Source: an uncultured Erythrobacter sp.
GTDB lineage: Bacteria > Pseudomonadota > Alphaproteobacteria > Sphingomonadales > Sphingomonadaceae
DNA: 64,000 nt
Direction of reading: 5' to 3'
Assembly: GCA_947499505.1 (NCBI GenBank)
Contig: CANMOQ010000001.1
Location: forward strand, 850,037-914,036
Shown piece after piece: positions 8,878-18,350 of this stretch. The position numbers were made by a program, and so were the translations under genes. How positions within the stretch are numbered: the stretch's first letter is position 1; every line of letters starts with the position of its first letter. The notes below the pieces were generated by a model. The model searched no databases and was not told the origin of the DNA. It was given only the letters and a program-made list of their open reading frames with translations.

Positions 8878-11076
8878 CTAGGCCAATTCTGACTTTGGTG
8901 TATTGGCATAGCCGAACTGCGGCACACTTGCGGCGCCTTGGCTGAGCATGCCGCCTTCCATACCCTTGTAGCTGCCTTGCGAGAGTGCAGCCAACGGCGC
9001 GCCAGCAGAGGCCAAAGCGTAGGGAGAGACCCGGTTTCGCGTGCACAGCCCGCCTGAACCATCGTCGATCAGCTGCTGTTCGAATTCGAGCCCTTGGGTA
9101 TCAGCACTAGTGCGGATCACGGTTGCAACCGCCAATTGGCCGCCCCCGAGGTCGACAACGAATTGCGTACCCTTTGGAACATCGGCCAGCCCCTGGATCA
9201 ACGCACCAGTCTTCGACAGATTGCGCAAGGTGACCTCGTAGGAGTGATCATCGTGGATCACTTGGATTTTGCGGAACACAGTGCGGCGGCGCGCGCGTTT
9301 CGTGCGGTCGCTGTCAGGCTCAATATTCCACGCCTCATCGGTCAGCGCATCAAAAACAGCGTCTATCGTAATCGGGTCGGAGTAAATCGGTCCCTGCAGA
9401 TAGGACACCCCGCATTCGCCCAGCACTCGGTGCAATTCCATTGACTCAATGCCATTGGCAACCGTGTTCATATCCAGAGCACCGGCGAGCGCTACAATCG
9501 CCTTCACCAGGCCCAGTTCACGGCCATCTTGATCGGAGGCCTCCGCGATTAAGCGCTCGTCGATCTTGATTGTGTCGAAAGGCGCGCGGCGCAGGTAAGC
9601 GAGCGAGGAATAGCCACTGCCAAATTCATCAAGGGTCAGTTGAACGCCTAGTTTGAACAAAGCGGCCAAGGTCCGGTCGACACCGTCCGTGTCACCGAAG
9701 AAAACCGCCTCTGGTATCTCCAGCTCAAGCCGTGCGGCTGCAATGTCAGCCCCTTTGAGAGCATCGGCTACACCGTCAACAAAGCCCTCTGAATTGAACA
9801 ATTGCACCGGTACATTGACGGAAACACGCACGGTTTCAGGCCAGTTTGCGGCATCGCGAGCAGCCTGCTCAATCGCCCAGCGTCCGACTTCGATGTTCTG
9901 GCTGGAACCCTCAAGTATCCCAGCAAATTCTTCTTGGTCGATTTCGCCGCGCTGCGCATGGTTCCAGCAGATATGCGCCTCGAGCGCCTCCACGTTCATG
10001 CCTTGGGCGGCAACGATCGGTTCGTATTTGAGGAACAGCTGGTCCTCGCGCACCGCTTCGCCGAGGCCCTCTTCAAGCCGGCGGCGGAAGATCGCCTCGT
10101 TTTCTAGTTCACCTGAGAAGAAGCGGTATTGGCCGCGTCCCCCATTCTTGGCTGCGTACAACGCAAGATCCGCTGCGCGAACCACCTCTTCGCGGGTCAC
10201 GCCATCATGCGGCGCGATGGCGATGCCAACCGATGCGCCGATAACGCAGCGACCCTCTTCGAGAGAATAAGGCTGTTTGAGCATCGCAATGATCTTCATT
10301 GCGACCTCACCCAAAACACCGCGATCATCGACATCAGGCAGTAAGACTTGGAATTCGTCCCCGCCCAGGCGGCCAATCTCGCACTCATGATCGATCGAGC
10401 GTTGGAGCCGAGCGGAAACCTGCCTCAACAATTCATCACCGGCCGCATGGCCAAGCGTGTCATTGACCTGCTTAAAGCGATCCAGATCGAGCATCAGGAC
10501 CGCGCAATTGCGCTTGGCCGCCTGAAATGCCGTCAGCGTGGAATCGATAATCTGCGCCATCCGGTGGCGGTTTGCGAGGCCCGTTAGAGAATCGAATTTG
10601 GCAAGCCGCGAGGTTTCTTCTTCGCGGTGGAATTCTTGCGTGATGTCCGCGCCGGTACCGCGAAAGCCGGTAAAACGTCCCCGGCTATCCTCAACCGGCC
10701 TGCCAGCAAGGCGCAGAACGGCATTGGTTTTGCCGCTTGCCGCCTCAACAACAAAGCCAGAAAACGATTTGCGCGCGCCAAGCACCAAGGGGAGCGATTT
10801 TGTCCGCCCATCCCCGTCGCGCGGATTGAAGACGCTCGCCAGCGGCTGTCCAATCAGATCCTCCAGAGGAACATCGATGCACTCCGCCAAAGCACCGCTA
10901 AGATAGGTGAGATTGCCATCAGCGTCGCTCGCCCAGAACCATCCCAAACCGGAATGTTCAAGATCCTCTAGCATCGCCAGCTTTTCATCATCGGAGAGCG
11001 CAGAAACCGCACCGCCACGCTTGCTGCGCGACGAGCCCGTTCCACCCATTGATGACAAGAAACCCTTCAGGGCCAC
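8878..11076 (-). CDS. PAS-GGDEF-EAL-PilZ protein with degenerate EAL domain
   Basis: A soluble c-di-GMP protein: PAS (~35-150), GGDEF (~155-320) with intact GRLGGDEF, an EAL-like domain (~330-580) and a C-terminal PilZ domain (~610-690; RTVFR and NLSKTG both present). The EAL domain has lost key positions: the signature reads EAHICW instead of EALLRW, DDFG reads DEFG, and AEGVE reads ANGIE, removing the usual catalytic Glu. It probably makes c-di-GMP, or only binds it, rather than degrading it. No RxxD inhibitory site precedes GGDEF. The GTG at 11076 has GAGG eight bases upstream; a TTG at 11109 lacks a binding site. It is paralogous to the next two minus-strand genes. Confidence 0.9.
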   Translation of the reverse strand: MALKGFLSSMGGTGSSRSKRGGAVSALSDDEKLAMLEDLEHSGLGWFWASDADGNLTYLSGALAECIDVPLEDLIGQPLASVFNPRDGDGRTKSLPLVLGARKSFSGFVVEAASGKTNAVLRLAGRPVEDSRGRFTGFRGTGADITQEFHREEETSRLAKFDSLTGLANRHRMAQIIDSTLTAFQAAKRNCAVLMLDLDRFKQVNDTLGHAAGDELLRQVSARLQRSIDHECEIGRLGGDEFQVLLPDVDDRGVLGEVAMKIIAMLKQPYSLEEGRCVIGASVGIAIAPHDGVTREEVVRAADLALYAAKNGGRGQYRFFSGELENEAIFRRRLEEGLGEAVREDQLFLKYEPIVAAQGMNVEALEAHICWNHAQRGEIDQEEFAGILEGSSQNIEVGRWAIEQAARDAANWPETVRVSVNVPVQLFNSEGFVDGVADALKGADIAAARLELEIPEAVFFGDTDGVDRTLAALFKLGVQLTLDEFGSGYSSLAYLRRAPFDTIKIDERLIAEASDQDGRELGLVKAIVALAGALDMNTVANGIESMELHRVLGECGVSYLQGPIYSDPITIDAVFDALTDEAWNIEPDSDRTKRARRRTVFRKIQVIHDDHSYEVTLRNLSKTGALIQGLADVPKGTQFVVDLGGGQLAVATVIRTSADTQGLEFEQQLIDDGSGGLCTRNRVSPYALASAGAPLAALSQGSYKGMEGGMLSQGAASVPQFGYANTPKSELA

Positions 11077-11140
11077 TTTGTGTTCCTCTTCAATATGCTC
11101 GGACGGCAAACACTATCTGCTGACTAAGGTGTAAACCGCG

Positions 11141-11163
11141 ATGGTTACTATTACCCTAACGTA
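11141..11163. promoter_or_regulatory. Shared motifs upstream of first GGDEF-EAL paralogue
   Basis: The gap upstream of the gene starting at 11076 contains ATGGTTA at 11141-11147 and CCTAACGTA at 11155-11163. The same 7-mer occurs upstream of the second paralogue (14036-14042) and, inverted, upstream of the third (16381-16387). The same 9-mer occurs upstream of the third (16365-16373). A common regulator of the three genes is a plausible reading, but the matches are short and were found by eye. Confidence 0.35.
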
Positions 11164-11197
11164 CGGGCGTATGATCCTCTGCGTAATTGCTCCTCGC

Positions 11198-13906
11198 TCA
11201 TCCCTCGCGCAGCACGTCAAAGCTACCATCTGGGGCTCGCTGCAATTGCGATGCGAATTCCACGCCGATCTTGCTTTCTCTGCACCAGCGCACCTGCGCT
11301 TTGACCGATCGGTCTTTCGAGAAGTCGATCTTGATCAAGGTGCCCTCTGGCACGTTCCAGATCCCATCAATCATCGCCCCGCCCTCAGAGATTGATCGCA
11401 AGGTCGCCGGAGCCCGATTGCCATCGTAACTCACCATGATCCGCCGCAGCAGGACCTTGCGCGGAGCGCGGGCCGCGCGCGGTCCTTCTGCCTTGATCGC
11501 AAGATCGCCCGCCACCAGCTCGCCCGCATCATTGGCGTTGAGGGCCTCGTGATAGATGTTGCCTTGGACGTGGCTACAGCCGAGCTGCCTGACGAGCTCG
11601 AGCTCGTCCAATGTCTCGACACCCTCTGCCGTTGTGTCCATGCGCAGAGCTTCAGCTAAGCTGGTAATCGACGCAATGATTGCGCCGTTGCGGCTGCCTT
11701 TTTCGGTGGCGCCGCGAACGAAGCTCTGATCGATCTTGATCTTATCGAAAGGGGCCTTTTTGAGGTACCCGAGCGAAGAGTAACCCGTGCCAAAATCATC
11801 CAGCGCCAGACGCACGCCGACCCGTTTCAGGCTGGCGAACATGGCCTCTGTACCGGCGCTGTCGTTAAGGAAAACGCTCTCGGTAATCTCCAGCTCAAGC
11901 CGTGATGGTTCAACGCCGCTATGGGCCAGTGCATTGGCGACAATCGTCGGCAATTCAGGGTTTGAGAATTGCAGGGGCGAGACATTGACGGCGCAGCGAA
12001 TGCTATCAGGCCAGCGCGCGAGATCAGCGCAGGCTGTGCGCAATGCCCACGCGCCGATCTGATCGATCAGGCCCGCGTCTTCTGCGATAGGAATGAACTT
12101 TGCGGGCGACTGCCAACCTTTGGTTGGATGATGCCAACGCAGCAGCGCCTCAAACCCGGTGATTTTCTCATTCCCCGCAAACACGACCGGCTGATAGAAC
12201 AATTGCAGCTGACCTTGCGCGATGGCTTCGCGTAGATCTTTCTCCAATTGCGCGCGCGCTTCAGCGGCGGAATGCAGATCAGCCGCATAGAACCGAAACG
12301 TGCCCCGGCCCGCATCTTTCGCGGCATAAAGCGCCAAGTCGACATTGCGGATAAGCTCTTCGTTTGAGAAGCCGTGCTCGGGAGAAATCGCGACACCCAC
12401 GGAGGCTCCGATAACCACGCTTTGGCCCTCGACCGAATATGGCTGAGACAGGGCTGCGATAATCTCCGTGGCAAGGTCACCCAGCATTTCGCGCGAGTTG
12501 TAGCCTGGAATAATGACCTGAAACTCGTCGCCGCCCAACCGGCCGCAGCGTCCCTTGTTACCCACAGTGCGCTCAAGGCGCTGGGCCACCTGTTTCAGCA
12601 ATGCGTCGCCTGCGGGATGGCCCAAGGTGTCGTTGACTTGCTTGAAGCGATCGAGATCGAGCATCAAGAGCGCACACGCCCGGTCACGTTCCCGTGGCGA
12701 ACCCAAGATGCGCTCCAGCGTCTGCGACATTTGCATCCGATTTGCGAGGCCAGTGAGGCTGTCATAATGCGCCAAGCGCGAGACTTGCTGCTCGCTGCGG
12801 CGCTGCTCGGTCAGGTCAGAGCCGTGACCGCGAAAGCCGCAGAAATTCTTGAAACTGTCGTAGACTGGTCGGCCGGTTAAAGCCCACCAGCGTTCCGGCG
12901 TGGCCCCTGCTGCGCGCAGCTCCACCTCGTTAAAGGGAGAGCGCGCAGACAGGTGGAAGGACAGGGTCCGCTCTGCTCCCGTCGGCCCTGAAGTCATATC
13001 GACAATCGCGCTCAACGGCCGACCCAGAATGTCTTCAACCGGCTTTTCGATAATGTCTGCGGCGGACGGCGAGATATAGCTGATCAGACCGCGCCTATCC
13101 GTTTCCCAAAACCACCCTTGGCCGGTTTCTTCAAAGCTGCGCAAAATGTCTTCGGCCCGCGATGCGAGCCGCTCCCGCGCTTCCCGAGCAACTTGGCGCC
13201 GGTGTGCACTGAGCCATTCGAACCGCGCGACCAGCATCAGTACAATTGCAGCGCCCGCCAGCGCTGAGAAAGTCAGCGGGCTTGGGTCAACCAGCGCAAA
13301 ACCAGCCCAGACGCCGAACTTTGCTGTGAACAGGGATACAATGCGCATCCCGAAAAGCGCAGCACAGGCCGCATGGATACAGACGATCGTGCCGACTGCC
13401 CACTGCCAAGCAAGACCCTCTAGCACCCAAAGGCCCAGCACCATTCCCGCGCTCAGCATCGGAATGACGACGCCAACGAACAACACCGTTAGCCGCATGG
13501 CATAAGGCGTTTCGTCACGCCGTTCGTACCCGGAAAGCGCGCCACCGAAAGCGAACCCGCCAATCGATACAATCGCTCCGGCAAGGGCCAAAGCCCCAAG
13601 CGGAACCGCACCCGCGATTGCCGCTGCAATGATGTAAGCAATCAGCAGGAACCCGGCCATCGCGCGCGGCCGTGGCGGCAGGTAATAGCTGTGCTCTGTA
13701 TTGGACGCGGCCTCTTCACGCACGGTCGCTGGCGCAATCGAGGTGCGCACGCGCTCAAGCCCGCGGCGATCATCACTGGTGCGATTGGGGTTTTCGCCGC
13801 CACCTGACGATGCTGCAGCCTGCGGCGATCCGCCGCGCACAGCGCGCGGGCGATCAGCGCCCTTCTTCTCAGGCTCCAATTGCAGTGGTTTCACCGGCGA
13901 ATTCAT
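11198..13906 (-). CDS. Membrane PAS-GGDEF-EAL-PilZ protein
   Basis: A 902-residue protein with a low-complexity cytoplasmic start (~1-80), about five or six transmembrane segments (~83-230), PAS (~245-370), GGDEF with intact GRLGGDEF, and a complete EAL domain (FEALLRW, ELEITES, DDFGTGYSS, KIDQSF, TAEGVET, HVQG). Both synthase and phosphodiesterase sites therefore look competent. The C-terminal PilZ-like domain is degraded: the RxxxR position reads KVLLR and the NxSxxG position reads SISEGG, so c-di-GMP binding there is unlikely. It is the only membrane-bound member of the three tandem paralogues and may sense a membrane or periplasmic cue. ATG at 13906; no strong ribosome binding site seen. 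Confidence 0.9.
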   Translation of the reverse strand: MNSPVKPLQLEPEKKGADRPRAVRGGSPQAAASSGGGENPNRTSDDRRGLERVRTSIAPATVREEAASNTEHSYYLPPRPRAMAGFLLIAYIIAAAIAGAVPLGALALAGAIVSIGGFAFGGALSGYERRDETPYAMRLTVLFVGVVIPMLSAGMVLGLWVLEGLAWQWAVGTIVCIHAACAALFGMRIVSLFTAKFGVWAGFALVDPSPLTFSALAGAAIVLMLVARFEWLSAHRRQVAREARERLASRAEDILRSFEETGQGWFWETDRRGLISYISPSAADIIEKPVEDILGRPLSAIVDMTSGPTGAERTLSFHLSARSPFNEVELRAAGATPERWWALTGRPVYDSFKNFCGFRGHGSDLTEQRRSEQQVSRLAHYDSLTGLANRMQMSQTLERILGSPRERDRACALLMLDLDRFKQVNDTLGHPAGDALLKQVAQRLERTVGNKGRCGRLGGDEFQVIIPGYNSREMLGDLATEIIAALSQPYSVEGQSVVIGASVGVAISPEHGFSNEELIRNVDLALYAAKDAGRGTFRFYAADLHSAAEARAQLEKDLREAIAQGQLQLFYQPVVFAGNEKITGFEALLRWHHPTKGWQSPAKFIPIAEDAGLIDQIGAWALRTACADLARWPDSIRCAVNVSPLQFSNPELPTIVANALAHSGVEPSRLELEITESVFLNDSAGTEAMFASLKRVGVRLALDDFGTGYSSLGYLKKAPFDKIKIDQSFVRGATEKGSRNGAIIASITSLAEALRMDTTAEGVETLDELELVRQLGCSHVQGNIYHEALNANDAGELVAGDLAIKAEGPRAARAPRKVLLRRIMVSYDGNRAPATLRSISEGGAMIDGIWNVPEGTLIKIDFSKDRSVKAQVRWCRESKIGVEFASQLQRAPDGSFDVLREG

Positions 13907-14034
13907 AGACCGGGATTGGAGGGCAGGCGTTTAGGAAACAGTTAACTCGGACAGCAATTTTCGGCTCCAGTTTAGCCCGCTTTAACCAAGATTTCGCGTC
14001 TGCGAAAAGCTGACTACGAGGAAGCACTCGGTTT

Positions 14035-14058
14035 CATGGTTAATTTCCGTAAACCATG
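14035..14058. promoter_or_regulatory. Inverted repeat CATGGTT-N10-AACCATG upstream of second GGDEF-EAL paralogue
   Basis: Perfect 7-bp arms, CATGGTT at 14035-14041 and AACCATG at 14052-14058, lie in the 194-bp gap between two minus-strand c-di-GMP genes, about 130 bp before the start of the downstream one. The arm contains the ATGGTTA motif that also occurs in the upstream regions of the two other paralogues. An operator is more likely than a terminator because no T-run follows on the minus strand. Confidence 0.4.
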
Positions 14059-14100
14059 ATTGGGAAGGTCTGGGAACAGTCACGCGTTTTCAATGGCCTG

Positions 14101-16344
14101 CTAAGCAGCAACACCCGAGGCACCGCCGATGTCGACTTCGATGAAGGCTTTGCTCGCTCCTTTGACGTTCCCGGCCAGCGCCGCATAGGCATCATTGCCG
14201 AGCGAGGCCAATGGCCTGCCGACCGCTTCGATTTGGTAAGGCGACACGCGGTGGCGCGTACATAGCCCATCAGCTCCGTCATTGATCAGCGGGGTCTCAA
14301 ATTCGACCCCCTGGCTGAAGCCTTCAGAGCGTTTAACCGTTGCAACTGCCAATTGCCCGCCGCCCAAATCCAGCACGACCTGCGTACCCAATGGCACGTC
14401 CAATAGCCCCTCAATCTTGGCCCCGGTCTTTGAGAGGTTGCGCAGCATCACTTTGTAGCGGTGATCATCATGGATGAGGCCAATGCGGCGGAATTCCGTG
14501 CGGCGATCTGGGCGGTACTTCTCTGGTCCCAACGGTTCGTATTCAAACTCACCGCGCTCGAACCGGTCCAGCACGTCTCGCGCTGGCACTGCGCGTGAAA
14601 ACAAGATGCCTTGCAAATGCGTGGCGCCGCGCTTCTGCACCATTGCGAGCTCGTCTTTGTTCTCAACACCCTCCGCGACCGTTTCCATGTTCAGCGCTTC
14701 TGCAAGGCTGACAATGGCAGCAATGATCGCAGCATTGTTGTTGTCATCCGCTGAACAGCCGCGAACAAAGCTCTGATCTATCTTGATTTTATCGAACGGC
14801 GCATCGCGCAGATAGCTTAGCGAGGAATAGCCCGTCCCAAAGTCATCGAGCGCCAGTTTCACGCCTAGTTCTTTGAGCTCGCGGAACAGACGGAAGGTCC
14901 GGTCCAAATCGCCGACGAACACGCTTTCGGTAATTTCCAGTTCGATTTGTTCCGGATTGACGCCGGAAGACTGCAGCGCGTGACGGACAATTTTGACGAA
15001 GTCGTCAGAGGCAAATTGAACCGCCGAAACATTTACAGCAGCGCGCACGGACTTAGGCCAAAGTTTGACCTGGTTGCACACCTCGATAAGCGCCCATTCG
15101 CCCAGCTCTCGGATGATCCCGACATCCTCGGCAACGGGAATGAAGTCACCCGGCGAGATCATCCCGCGGTCGCTATGCTCCCAGCGCATAAGCGCTTCCA
15201 TGCATTCGACCGTATGCTTCTCAGCCGTAACAATCGGCTGATAGTGCATTTGCAGCTCTTTCTTGGCGATTGCGTCGCGCAGATCCTCTTCGATCCGGTG
15301 GCGGTGCTTCACGCCCTCTTTGAGATCGCTGGAATAGAACCGGTACTGACCCCGACCCTCCCCTTTAGCTGAATAGAGCGCGAGGTCAGCGGCCTTCACC
15401 AATTCGTCCGCATCAATGCCGTCATAGGGCGCGATCGCAATGCCCATAGATGAGCCAATCACAGCGCGCATGCCGTTGATCGAATAAGGCTGAGAGAGCA
15501 TTTGGATCACCCGCTGCCCCAAATCACCCAGCACACCGCGATCATCAATATCGGGTAGGATGACCTGAAACTCGTCCCCGCCCAGACGGCCGATTTCACC
15601 GCGATCCCCGATCAAGCGCTTCAGCCGCGCTGCAACCTGTTTGAGCAGCTCATCACCTGCGGGATGACCCATGGTGTCGTTGACCTGCTTGAACCGGTCG
15701 AGGTCGAGCATCATCAGCGCCACGCTGCGTTTTGCAGATCGGAAGGCGGTGAGGGTCGACGTCAGCTGTTTCGTCATCCGGTAGCGGTTCGAAAGACCGG
15801 TTAGCGAATCGAATTTGGATAGCTTTTCCGCGTCACGGCGACTTTCATGCGTCGCGCTAATATCCTTAGCGCTGCCGCGATAACCGGTGAAATGATCATT
15901 CTCGTCGAACTGCGGCTTGGCCGCGATTTCCCACCAGACCTCGCCCTGCGTTCCGGCAAGTCGAACGGTCATTGGGCTGATCGAGTTTTTGGCGGCGAGC
16001 ACAAATTTGAGTGGGCGCTCGGAGCTTTCAGCCGCTTGGTCATTGTCTGGCAAAAACAGCTCTGCCAGCGGCATTCCTATCGCATTCTGTCCGTCCTGAA
16101 GACCGAGTTGCTGCGTGGCTGCATCGGAAAGATAGATCAGGCGGCCTTTGGAATCGCTCGCCCAAAACCATCCGAGACCAGCGCTTTCCAAGCTATCTAG
16201 CAGTTCGACCCGGCGTTCCAAATCGCTCGCGCTGATTGGCTGCAAAGGTGCCGGTTCTGGCACCTCTTGCTCTGGCTCTTCTGCGGATTTTGTCAGTTTT
16301 GAAAACAATCCGCCCACGGAAGTGACTGCCCCTTTTGAATGCAC
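14101..16344 (-). CDS. PAS-GGDEF-EAL-PilZ protein with all sites intact
   Basis: A 747-residue soluble paralogue: PAS (~45-170), GGDEF (~180-345) with GRLGGDEF, EAL (~355-605) with MEALMRW, ELEITES, DDFGTGYSS, KIDQSF, VAEGVEN and HLQG, and PilZ (~635-715) with RTEFR and NLSKTG. Every signature position that I can check is conserved, so it may both make and cleave c-di-GMP with PilZ feedback. No RxxD site lies before GGDEF. The start is uncertain: GTG at 16344 gives the full frame, while a GTG at 16317 has AAAGGGG about 11 bases upstream. It is divergent from phaC across 197 bp. Confidence 0.9.
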   Translation of the reverse strand: MHSKGAVTSVGGLFSKLTKSAEEPEQEVPEPAPLQPISASDLERRVELLDSLESAGLGWFWASDSKGRLIYLSDAATQQLGLQDGQNAIGMPLAELFLPDNDQAAESSERPLKFVLAAKNSISPMTVRLAGTQGEVWWEIAAKPQFDENDHFTGYRGSAKDISATHESRRDAEKLSKFDSLTGLSNRYRMTKQLTSTLTAFRSAKRSVALMMLDLDRFKQVNDTMGHPAGDELLKQVAARLKRLIGDRGEIGRLGGDEFQVILPDIDDRGVLGDLGQRVIQMLSQPYSINGMRAVIGSSMGIAIAPYDGIDADELVKAADLALYSAKGEGRGQYRFYSSDLKEGVKHRHRIEEDLRDAIAKKELQMHYQPIVTAEKHTVECMEALMRWEHSDRGMISPGDFIPVAEDVGIIRELGEWALIEVCNQVKLWPKSVRAAVNVSAVQFASDDFVKIVRHALQSSGVNPEQIELEITESVFVGDLDRTFRLFRELKELGVKLALDDFGTGYSSLSYLRDAPFDKIKIDQSFVRGCSADDNNNAAIIAAIVSLAEALNMETVAEGVENKDELAMVQKRGATHLQGILFSRAVPARDVLDRFERGEFEYEPLGPEKYRPDRRTEFRRIGLIHDDHRYKVMLRNLSKTGAKIEGLLDVPLGTQVVLDLGGGQLAVATVKRSEGFSQGVEFETPLINDGADGLCTRHRVSPYQIEAVGRPLASLGNDAYAALAGNVKGASKAFIEVDIGGASGVAA

Positions 16345-16364
16345 AGGCGTACTGCACTAGTTCA

Positions 16365-16387
16365 CCTAACGTATGCGCAATAACCAT
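16365..16387. promoter_or_regulatory. Shared motifs upstream of third GGDEF-EAL paralogue
   Basis: CCTAACGTA at 16365-16373 and TAACCAT at 16381-16387 repeat the two motifs seen upstream of the paralogue starting at 11076. Read on the minus strand the wider context is similar too: TACGTTAGG followed by T/A-rich bases ending in TAG in both. The site lies 21 bp before the annotated start and in the divergent gap shared with phaC, so it might affect either gene. Confidence 0.35.
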
Positions 16388-16541
16388 CAATCGTTGAGAT
16401 AGTTCTAAGCGTTTCAGCATTCACGCGATTGCTGGTAAAATCCGCTCGCTCTTGCCCACGCTAAACATTGGGCTAGAGTGTGGGCGAAAATTGCGATTTG
16501 AAGATACCAAGGGCTCAGCAGAAGCCCAATAAGGGGATGAG

Positions 16542-18239
16542 ATGCCAGACAGCACCGTAAAGCTTGAAAATGAAGCGGCCCAATCAACCAATGCCTTAGG
16601 GCCGTTAATTGGCGTTGCGCGCGAAGATTTTGTCGGCGCGGTTGCGCTGCTTTTGCGTGAGACCGCATCTGATCCGAAACGCCTGATGAAGCACGCCCAA
16701 AGCATGAGCGAAGACATGGTCAAGATCATGACTGGCAAGAGCGAGCTTGCGCCTGATCCCAAAGACAAACGCTTCATGGACCCCGCCTGGCAGTTCAACC
16801 CGTTTTTCAAGGCGGGCGCGCAGTATTATCTGGCGGTGCAAAAGGGGATGCGCAGCTGGCTTGAGGAATTGGAACTTGATGAGCTGGAGCGCAACCGCGC
16901 CAATTTCATTTCCAACATCATTCTAGACGGCCTTGCGCCAACCAATTCGCTGATCGGCAATCCGATCGCGCAAAAGCAGGTGATCAATTCAGGTGGCCTG
17001 TCGCTGATCAAGGGTTTGCAGAACGCCTACAATGACCTCGTCAATAACAAGGGCATGGTCAGCCAGGTTGATAAGCGCCCTTTCAAGATTGGCGAGAACA
17101 TCGCAATTTCAAAAGGTTCCGTCGTACTTCGCACAGAAATGATGGAACTGGTACACTACGCCCCCACCACCGACGAAGTGCATGAAGTCCCGCAGCTGAC
17201 CATCCCGCCGCAGATCAACAAGATGTACATCAACGATCTGTCTCCGGATAAGTCCGTGGTGAAATTTCAGGTCGACAACGGCATCCAAACCTTTGTCATA
17301 TCCTGGCGCAACCCGACCAAGGAACAGGGCGTGTGGGGCATGGCGGATTACATCCGGTCATGCGAAGAAGCGATGGAAGCGGTTGCTCAGATCACCGGCT
17401 CTAAAAAGGTCAATGTTTCGGCTGGTTGTTCCGGCGGGCAAACCGCCTCCGTGCTCGCATCGAAACTGGCCGCGCAAAAGAGTGATCTGCTCGGCACGCT
17501 GACGCTGATGGTGTGCGTGCTGCATCCCAAGCCCACCGATGTGGAGGCGGCATCGCTCGTGTCCGAAAACGGCATGGCGCTGGCCCGTAAACGTGCGGAA
17601 AAGGCCGGTATTATCAAGGCTGATGATTTGGCCCGCGGTTTTGCCTGGCTGCGCCCGAATGACCTCATTTGGAACTATGTGATCAACAACTACCTGCTCG
17701 GCATGGATCCGCCGGCGTTCGACGTGTTGTTCTGGAATGCCGATGCGACCAATCTGTCGGGCAGCTTGATGGCTGACTTCCTCACTCTGTTTGAGACCCT
17801 CGCTTTCACCAAAAAGGGTGAGGTTGAGATGGCCGATCACATGGTCGACCTGTCGAAGGTCAAATCCGACATGTTCATTCTTGGCGGGGTCACGGACCAC
17901 ATCACCCCTTGGAAAGCGACATATCGCTCCACCGAGCTGTTTGGATCGAAAGATGTGACCTATGTCCTCAGCCAGTCTGGCCATATGCAGGCGATCCTGA
18001 ACCCTCCGGGCAATCCTAAGGCCAAGTACTTCATTCAAAAGAAGAAGGGCAAACTGCCGCCGACCGCTGACGAGTGGCTACAAGGCACTGAAGAGGTCAA
18101 AGGCAGCTGGTGGCCATTTTGGATGGAGTGGGTTCAGAAACGCTCTGGTAAGACCAAGGCTGCACCGCAAAAACTGGGGAGCACAAAGTATAAGCCGCTG
18201 GACGCGGCCCCCGGTCTATACGTAGTGGAAGAGGTGTAA
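16542..18239 (+). CDS. phaC: Polyhydroxyalkanoate synthase (class II-like PhaC)
   Basis: PhaC polymerises (R)-3-hydroxyacyl-CoA into storage polyester at granules. The 565-residue product has the lipase-like box AGCSGG with the catalytic Cys at residue 296, Asp452 in GVTDHITPW and His481 in SGHMQA, completing the Cys-Asp-His triad. The GCSGG form of the box, the size, and the phaZ-type depolymerase immediately downstream resemble class II (medium-chain) clusters, although no second synthase or phasin genes follow. The ATG at 16542 has AAGGGG upstream. An inverted repeat GCCCAC-N20-GTGGGC at 16454-16485 precedes it and might be regulatory. Confidence 0.9.
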   Translation: MPDSTVKLENEAAQSTNALGPLIGVAREDFVGAVALLLRETASDPKRLMKHAQSMSEDMVKIMTGKSELAPDPKDKRFMDPAWQFNPFFKAGAQYYLAVQKGMRSWLEELELDELERNRANFISNIILDGLAPTNSLIGNPIAQKQVINSGGLSLIKGLQNAYNDLVNNKGMVSQVDKRPFKIGENIAISKGSVVLRTEMMELVHYAPTTDEVHEVPQLTIPPQINKMYINDLSPDKSVVKFQVDNGIQTFVISWRNPTKEQGVWGMADYIRSCEEAMEAVAQITGSKKVNVSAGCSGGQTASVLASKLAAQKSDLLGTLTLMVCVLHPKPTDVEAASLVSENGMALARKRAEKAGIIKADDLARGFAWLRPNDLIWNYVINNYLLGMDPPAFDVLFWNADATNLSGSLMADFLTLFETLAFTKKGEVEMADHMVDLSKVKSDMFILGGVTDHITPWKATYRSTELFGSKDVTYVLSQSGHMQAILNPPGNPKAKYFIQKKKGKLPPTADEWLQGTEEVKGSWWPFWMEWVQKRSGKTKAAPQKLGSTKYKPLDAAPGLYVVEEV

Positions 18240-18350
18240 CGCCTGACGCGCCTTCCGCAAAAGCATAGGCGCAGCGGAAAACAACAATTGGGGCGGTGTT
18301 CATGAGGGATCGATGAATACCGCCTCAGCCACATTGAAGGGAAGTGAGTT

